Below are positions 44,298 to 50,000 of a DNA stretch of 50,000 nt, one piece after another. Origin of the DNA: Cryptococcus deneoformans JEC21. Taxonomy: Eukaryota > Basidiomycota > Tremellomycetes > Tremellales > Cryptococcaceae. The number at the start of each line of letters is the position of its first letter. Within the stretch, counting starts at the first letter, position 1. A program made the translations under genes and the position numbers. The DNA is taken from NCBI RefSeq assembly GCF_000091045.1, contig NC_006681.1, positions 781,447-831,446 of the forward strand. Reading direction: 5' to 3'. The notes below the pieces were generated by a model that saw nothing but the letters and a program-made list of their open reading frames with translations, made no database searches and had not been told where the DNA came from.

Positions 44298-47144
44298 TTA
44301 CCACCAATCAGGGGAAACCTGCCACCGATCGCGCATCCCTCTCACACCCAGCCCCCCAAACTCCAAATCCGCTGTGCTGCCCACCGGTGCCATTGATCCA
44401 ATCGCATTGGTCATAGGAGGCTTGTTCTCATCCCGAGTACCAAGGCCAGTCTTCGCAGCCGTCTTATTCAGTCCTAGCGGCACATTCTGCAAAGTAGTCG
44501 AATCGTTCGTCTCCTTGAGGGCCTCATTGATATGCCTTTTATTATCTCCAACAGGGTGCCAAGGGAGAGGCACAAAAAGATCAGATTTCAGAGTATTGGT
44601 GCCGAAAGGCTTCGATTCCAAGGAGGCCAATTTATCATTCCCTTTGCCGTTGCTGTTGTTATTGGCGATGAGACTGTTTCCTGTCGGTTTCGCATCCAAA
44701 CCAAATCGATGATTAGTATCCATTCCTCGGGTAGGCTCCATAAACGTGGTAAAAGGACTAAACTGTTGCCAATTTTGTGTCTGCATTACGTCAGACTGTC
44801 GCAGCTGTTGGAATTGCTGATTCGAGATAGGCTGAGACTGGGGCCGAGCCTGGAAAGACAGCGTAGATCGGGCCAAAGATTGAGGAGGATTGGATTGATG
44901 AACTTCAAATTGAGGCAATGATTGCAGATAAGAGAAACAATGTCCAAAGCCCAATGGCTCGTTGCCCTTTCTGACTGTCATTCTCGAGAGAGGCGATGTG
45001 CGATCCTGCAATGGGAATGAAAGGGAATGCTGAGCATGAGACTGAGTCTGATACTGAGAGGGCTGCTGCTGGCCGAAAGGATCAAATGCAGTCCTCGCGA
45101 TAGGCATTGTCATAGACGCCAATTGGGGCAATCCAGCTGTGGCCGAGTTGAGAGTAGGAACAAGCGTGTTGATTGCCCCCACATATCGACGAGCCACGAG
45201 CGGGCGGCCGCCAAGGTTAAGGCCATTGGCTGCAACTAGAGCAGTAGCGGATACTGCATGATCGAATTGAATCAGAATTTTAAATGGATTGGAAGAGATA
45301 ATATTGACACGGGACACAGGGCCAAAGTGATTGAAGATATCGCGGATGCTTGCAGAGTCGGGGAAGTAGGCAGAGTCCTGTCAGATCCATCAGTTCTGAT
45401 TCGTTACTATGTATCCCGCGGTAACATACCAGGTTTTCAACGACGACAGTACATTCTTCCACGGATTCGCGTCGGATAGATACCGTAGGGGGATGAACAA
45501 CTCGGTTCGGCATAATATCTTCTTACCATCAGCTGCGTCCAAGCACGTTGTACAGATTACATACTGCTAGATCCGAAATGTTTGGCTTCACGCTGGACAA
45601 GAGCCCAAGAAACATCCATCTTGAATCCACCATGCCAGGTGCCATTCATGGCGCGCATAGTTTCCACCGCCTCTTGATGAGTTGACATAAGGACAAAACC
45701 TCTATAAAGGGACATGAGTGGCATCAAAAGCTAACATTTAGAACTTAGATACTTACCGTCTACGTCCCATTCCATCCAGTTGAGAAAGCAAGGTCGAGTG
45801 CTCGACCATGCCGAACGGTGTGAATAAGGTTTTGAACTGGATCCTATTGAAACTAAGTAATCTCGCTCGACAGGCAAAAATAGACAAGTCTTACTGGGTC
45901 ATATCCAAAGGTAAACCCATCACATACAGATTCCTCGGCAAAGGCCCCTGAGGATCAACATGCCTATAACCCAGACCAGAACTGTCCCGTAGATTCATGC
46001 CCAGATTGAGACTGGAAAAGCTATCGCTGAGACTAGCAATGTTGAAGCCCGTTGTCGAGGTAGAAATGGGTGCAGAGCCCATGCTCTGAATAGAGGAAGA
46101 ATCGAGCGCAAACAGAGGATTGGAAGAAGCGCAATCAGTATTGTAAGCTGAGCTAAAGGGAGCAGGTGGTGCCAGAAGAGGTGTAGTAGGTGTCTTGAGC
46201 TCGAAAGACGCATTAGCAGTCTTAAGTTCAGGTGTGGTGACAGTCGAAATGCCTTGAGCTTGTGCGAAATTGGTTGATGGTGCTCTCACAAGAGTGCTGA
46301 TATGGCTTCAATATTCACCCAATAGCATATAGGTATTGGAGAAAAGAAAAGAGATGGGTAGAACTTACATCCCACTGGGTGCCAAACATGCCTTTAACCC
46401 CAGACATCTCGCAACATCCGCCTCCGATGGAACCCATACTTGAGCCCATTGTAGATTGGCAGAGCTGTTGGAAGTTGCATGCATCAGTATACCTAGGACC
46501 TTGGCTATTTTGCGGCGAAGTATTATGATAGAGGGTGGATGAACGAGGGGAGTAAGGGGATGAAAAAAAGAAAAAGAAAACAAGAAGCGGTCAGCGTCAG
46601 GTAACTAACAATGTGCGCGGAGAGGAAGCTACTCACTATGGGCAGCAAAGAAGTTGATCAAATGATCCGACGTCACTAGAGCTCAATGTCAATATTGTGT
46701 CTTGGCGCCATCTCGCATCGGCACCACTGGACTTCGTTCCAACCCATTTGCTATTCCACCAACACTGCTTTGTTTATGCGTCATCCTCTGTTGTTGAGAA
46801 CGCACACCGTCGGTGGAGATGGAATTGGAGGTGGCGTTAGGATGAAAGAACGTACCAGCTTGACTTAGTCCAAAGAGTCTTACTTCATACTTGGGAGTTG
46901 AAGGTTCAGAATGAGTCTCAACCTCGGAATCTGAGTTGAAGATTGTGTTTATCACAACTTCTGGTCCTTCATTATTGTCTACACTGGCATCGGTGCGTGA
47001 GATTCCGAGTCCGGGCGTACTCGGGTAATTACTATTATAATTGCCTGTACTGATAGTAGGCGCAACTCTTGACTCGCGAACGGGAAAAGTGTCATGAACT
47101 ACAGAGTCGGGTGACTTGGATGTGGAACGTGTAGATGGGGCCAT
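44298..47144 (-). CDS. RNA-binding protein with three RRM-like domains
   Basis: Minus-strand exons 46856-47144, 46637-46675, 46369-46504, 45895-46305, 45757-45843, 45565-45701, 45430-45518 and 44298-45377; 755 residues. RRM1 spans exons 1-3: VRLFGLSQAV (beta1), TSDHLINFFAAH (helix 1), ILMHATS and WAQVWVPSEADVARCL. RRM2: PRNLYVMGLPLDMTQ, LFTPFGMVEHSTLL, RGFVLMSTHQEAVETMRAMNG. RRM3: CTVVVENLDSAYF, IRDIFNHFGPVSRVNII, KILIQFDHAVSATALVAANG. The long Gln/Ser/Asn-rich C terminus (QQQPSQYQTQSHAQ and similar) is disordered and suggests condensate or regulatory interactions. The third RRM lacks strong aromatic RNP residues and may bind protein. Likely post-transcriptional regulator; specific role unknown. 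Exon 2 is only 39 nt; it is supported because it supplies the missing helix of RRM1. The last codon choice (TAA at 44298) overlaps a potential GTAAGT donor. Confidence 0.85.
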
Positions 47145-47685
47145 GTTTAAAGGAGTGTGATACGGTCTGTGACTTTTTTTCTTCCAACTTTTACAGTTGT
47201 GATTTTGAATTGTCAGTAGGAAGGATGAGTGGCAATTGTAGCGGAAATAAAAGAGAAAGAGAGAGGAAGAGATATGTGGGAGGAAGCAGATCATGAAAGT
47301 CAAGCGCGCACCTTTTATAGGTTTTGTTCTCAGGGAGAAGTGACCCATCAGTCAGGCACGAGCCTAATTAATCGCACTGCAGGTAGCACGCGCTCGGCTC
47401 CCTTACTTCAACTCCTTCCTTTCTTTTTTTCCAAGGGTTTCACGCTCCCGTGTGAGATGCATGTGAGTGCTGACGTGGCGGTTCCTAGACTGAGCGGTAA
47501 GGTTAATTGGACGGCTCAGAATAGCGTCTTCTCGGCGTGTGCAAGGATGGAACGAGAAGGGATAGATGGTTAGACCTAAACCATTGGGCCGCCTGGGCAA
47601 TAGAAGCAATTCTCATGGTGAACAATGATATGGTGGTGCACTATAAAAGGCATACAAGGCCCCTCTCCGTCTTTTCTCCAGATCA
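47145..47685. other. promoter of the RRM gene and 3' region of TLG2
   Basis: 541 bp between co-oriented minus-strand genes. The part next to 47145 contains AAAGAGAAAGAGAGAGG purine tracts, which read as pyrimidine-rich leader on the transcribed strand. No gene supported. Confidence 0.5.
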
Positions 47686-49213
47686 TCATGAAGACCCATG
47701 CCGACCCGTTGTACTCGCTAAAGGCGGAGGTCTCGGAAGACTCGGTCGTCCCTTTCCTTTTCCAGTTGAGCCTGTACTGCTCGGCAACACAATCCCACCT
47801 TTCCCACTCCCTTTCGCATGCGAAGGCCTCACACGAGCCGTTGACTTCCCCCAAGACGACGATGTAGCTGTAGAATTTGATGATAACAAGGATGAGGACG
47901 AAGCGGGGGAAGAAGGGGAAGAATGTGAGCGAGGTTTGTAGATGAGAATAAGGATGAGGGCGAATATGCAGAGGAGGAGGAAGAAGATACATTTTCGCCG
48001 AGCCGTATTGGCTTGGTAGCTAAGCCACTTATCAATTCCATACTAATGATTGCTAGGGATAAGATAAACTTACCGTCTGGCGACAACCAGCTCCTCCTCT
48101 CCACCTTTCACCTCCTTTGCCGCTTCCATCACATTCCATTCTACACTATCCAACACTGTCCCTTGCTCAACAACCATCTGACCCAGATCCCGAAAGAGCT
48201 CAGCTAGTTCAGAAATGGAAGATGCGATCTGGGTAATCTCACGAGATCGTCGCTGGATGTCAATGTTTACTGCGGACTGTGCTTGCTGCGTTTGGGAGAG
48301 CTGGTTTTGAGACTGCAGTAACAGTATGGGTAAAGACCATGGATGGAGAAGATGAAGGTGCTTACGGCTTGTTCGTCTTCCTGTAATTCATCAAGTACTT
48401 CTGTACCCTTTAATGTGATCGCCCCGCTAGCAACCATTAAGTCCTTGTTCTTAATCTGATGTCCTTGTAATTCTAAGAAACAAGGTTGAGGCATGATCAA
48501 CGTCTATTTCACAGTAGCATCCACCCCAAACCATAGCAAAAACGTACTGGACATGTAAACTTTTTGCTTCTTTCTAAACTGTCCCGACATTTCTTGCACC
48601 TTTTGCGCCAAACCACGCTGGACATTCTTCGTGGTTAATACTTGCACACGAGGCGCGCCGCGTTCTGGGGTGATACTGCTTATCAGAGATGTACAGCGTC
48701 TGAAATCCTAAATTTTATTTCAGTGAAAATGTGGAAGAGGACATAATTCTCGCGACTTACACGAGTGATATCAATCGTCTGTTTCTCAATCTCACGTTCT
48801 TCGCCTGACCGATCTGTGAAGCCAGGTAAGACATGTTTCGCATGTAGCTTATCTAAAACAGCGACTGTACCAAAATTCACCAAGTTAGCCAACTCAACCG
48901 GATTTCAAAGTCCAAGAATCCACCCACTCTTGTTCCTTGTCCGTCCCAGAATCTCCTCCACCTCCTCGCTCAGATCTACCCATTTTGGCGGTAACCCTTT
49001 CATTCCAACTTCTTTCCACCCTTCTCTCCCACCTATTAGTCTCTCTCCCTCACCCTCACCATCACCATCATCATCAAGGCTGATTTGATGACCGTATTCT
49101 CTACTAGGTCGGGCGCGGGAGAATGGGTTGGAGTCGCGGATGGAGAGGAAGAAGAGCGTTCGAGAGCGGGTGATCGGTTCGTCAGCTGGTGAGAGAGGAT
49201 TGTAGTTGGACAT
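47686..49213 (-). CDS. TLG2: Tlg2/syntaxin-16-type Qa-SNARE
   Basis: Minus-strand exons 48928-49213, 48761-48864, 48548-48707, 48366-48472, 48074-48312 and 47686-48019; 409 residues. N terminus YNPLSPADEPITRSRTLFF is close to the Tlg2/STX16 N-peptide that binds Vps45. Habc helices include VLDKLHAKHVLPGFTD and EREIEKQTIDITRDFRRC. The SNARE motif carries ELFRDLGQMVVEQGTVLDSI with the zero-layer Gln in EQG. The membrane anchor is CIFFLLLCIFALILILI (about 309-325). It mediates endosome-to-TGN fusion. After the anchor there is an extra segment of about 80 residues rich in Ser/Gly/Pro/Lys, predicted to be lumenal; budding yeast Tlg2 also has a lumenal extension, but most syntaxins do not. Start codon lies 313 bp from the divergent UFD1 start. 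Confidence 0.93.
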
Positions 49214-49526
49214 ATCCCGCTTGCACAAATAGTGTCGTAGACGGTGTCTAGGACGACCAGATAATACAATCACTTCTCCGTGATCTATCTATCGTTTCCG
49301 ATTGCCATCGTTTGAAATCGGGCCTGATGTCCTTCGGCGTCGTCGAGCATTTATGTAATTTACGTAAGGATACCCCCGGGTGAGACCTAGACTGACGTCA
49401 AGGTCACGTGACTTGTGCATCATGTCGAACGCTTGCTTGTCTTCTTCCTTATCCGCAATATCAGATTGTTATGCATTCGTTTTCGACTTCAACTTACGAC
49501 TGAACTTCGATTTAAACTTCACGAGA
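49214..49526. promoter_or_regulatory. shared divergent promoter TLG2 / UFD1
   Basis: 313 bp between divergent start codons. Contains TGACGTCA-like ACTGACGTCAAGGTCACGTGACTTG at 49391-49414 (a CRE-like and an E-box CACGTG core next to each other). The presence of both words is seen; regulator identity is inference. Confidence 0.5.
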
Positions 49527-50000
49527 ATGAACCACGGGTACGATTCTGAAGGTATGTCGTTCTGCCCTGAAAGGACATGGCTGACATAGCTTGTAGACGA
49601 GTTCGACCACTACGCCGCTCCTCCACCCCTTCCAGGTGGTCCTGCTGGTATACTGTCTCACCTCATGGGCGGTGGTTTTGGTGGTTTCCATAGTGCACCC
49701 CCTCCGTCGTAAGTACTTATACGTCTACAAGGGGAGAAGCTGACGAAATGCAGAGCATACGATGATTATTTCAAAGCTTATTCAACAGCCGTGATGGGCG
49801 GAAGAGAACGTCCAGAGGTGATGTATGGCGGCAAGAGTGCGTCCGTTCTGGCCCTTTCCGGGATGAGTTGCTAACTTTTGGTGTCAACAGTCATTATGCC
49901 TCCGTCAGCGTTAGCCAGACTTTGTATGCCTCGTTAAGAATTTGACGAACTACCTCTGACAATATATAGCCGCGCTGGACATTCCAAGTCCCTGGACGTT
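49527..50000 (+). CDS. UFD1: UFD1 ubiquitin-fusion degradation protein, 5' part (runs off the window)
   Basis: Exons 49527-49551, 49597-49708, 49754-49836, 49891-49923 and 49970 to beyond 50000. About 94 residues are visible: a Gly/Pro-rich leader (APPPLPGGPAGIL; GGGFGGFHSAPPPS), then the conserved Ufd1 start of the double-psi barrel: DDYFKAYSTAVMGG, RERPEVMYGGKIIMPPSALARL, SALDIPSPWTF. Ufd1 partners Npl4 and Cdc48/p97 to extract and unfold ubiquitinated proteins, including in ER-associated degradation. The leader before the conserved domain is longer than in budding yeast. The 33-nt fourth exon joins the barrel motifs in frame. Most of the gene lies to the right of the window. Confidence 0.9.

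Noticed and set aside
1..50000. CRISPR arrays, bacterial operons, rRNA genes
   Set aside because: No regularly spaced direct repeats of CRISPR type, no rRNA-like sequence, and gene structure is eukaryotic throughout.

Overview
The window looks like nuclear DNA from a basidiomycete yeast of the genus Cryptococcus (the neoformans/gattii complex or a close relative). The basis is very dense short introns (mostly 40-90 nt, GTNNGT...CTNAY...AG), exons down to 9-18 nt, the protein families seen and a UGD1-type UDP-glucose dehydrogenase of 468 residues. Species was not tested. Exon coordinates below were built by hand from splice sites and reading-frame continuity. For nearly every complete gene the summed exons give an uninterrupted frame.

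Layout. (1) 0.35-1.46 kb: EAF7/MRGBP-like NuA4 subunit, minus strand. (2) 2.4-13.2 kb: a gene-poor accessory island. It holds a decayed Tnp2-type (CACTA-like) DNA transposon split by a 178-bp solo LTR with an intact 5-bp target duplication. It also holds an unknown five-exon gene, an intron-containing tRNA-Glu(UUC), a decayed minus-strand coding sequence split by a second copy of the same LTR, a third inverted LTR fragment, and about 2 kb with no convincing gene. (3) 13.7-27.4 kb: four plus-strand genes: UGD1, a 2-oxoglutarate/Fe(II) oxygenase-like protein, a secreted GH79 glycosidase and a 1460-residue PDR-type ABC transporter. (4) 28.1-33.6 kb: a YtcJ-like amidohydrolase (minus) sharing a promoter region with a PAI2/FMN-binding protein (plus), then a secreted GH128 glucanase-like protein (minus). 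(5) 33.6-36.7 kb: a 3-kb stretch with no supported gene. (6) 36.7-40.6 kb: an 1109-residue coiled-coil protein (plus). (7) 40.9-49.2 kb, all minus: SurE-type nucleotidase, URA3 orotidine-5'-phosphate decarboxylase, a three-RRM RNA-binding protein and a Tlg2/syntaxin-16 SNARE. (8) 49.5 kb to the edge: the start of UFD1, divergent from the SNARE gene.

Functional links. UGD1 makes UDP-glucuronate, and a GH79 (glucuronidase-family) gene lies 3 kb downstream on the same strand. URA3 (makes UMP) is followed 180 bp later by a SurE nucleotidase (family removes phosphate from nucleotides). TLG2 and UFD1 start within 313 bp of each other. These adjacencies are seen; any shared regulation is inference.

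The most distinctive structure is the transposon island. Two solo LTRs of one family sit inside two unrelated decayed coding sequences, and removing each LTR plus one target duplication restores the host reading frame across the junction.
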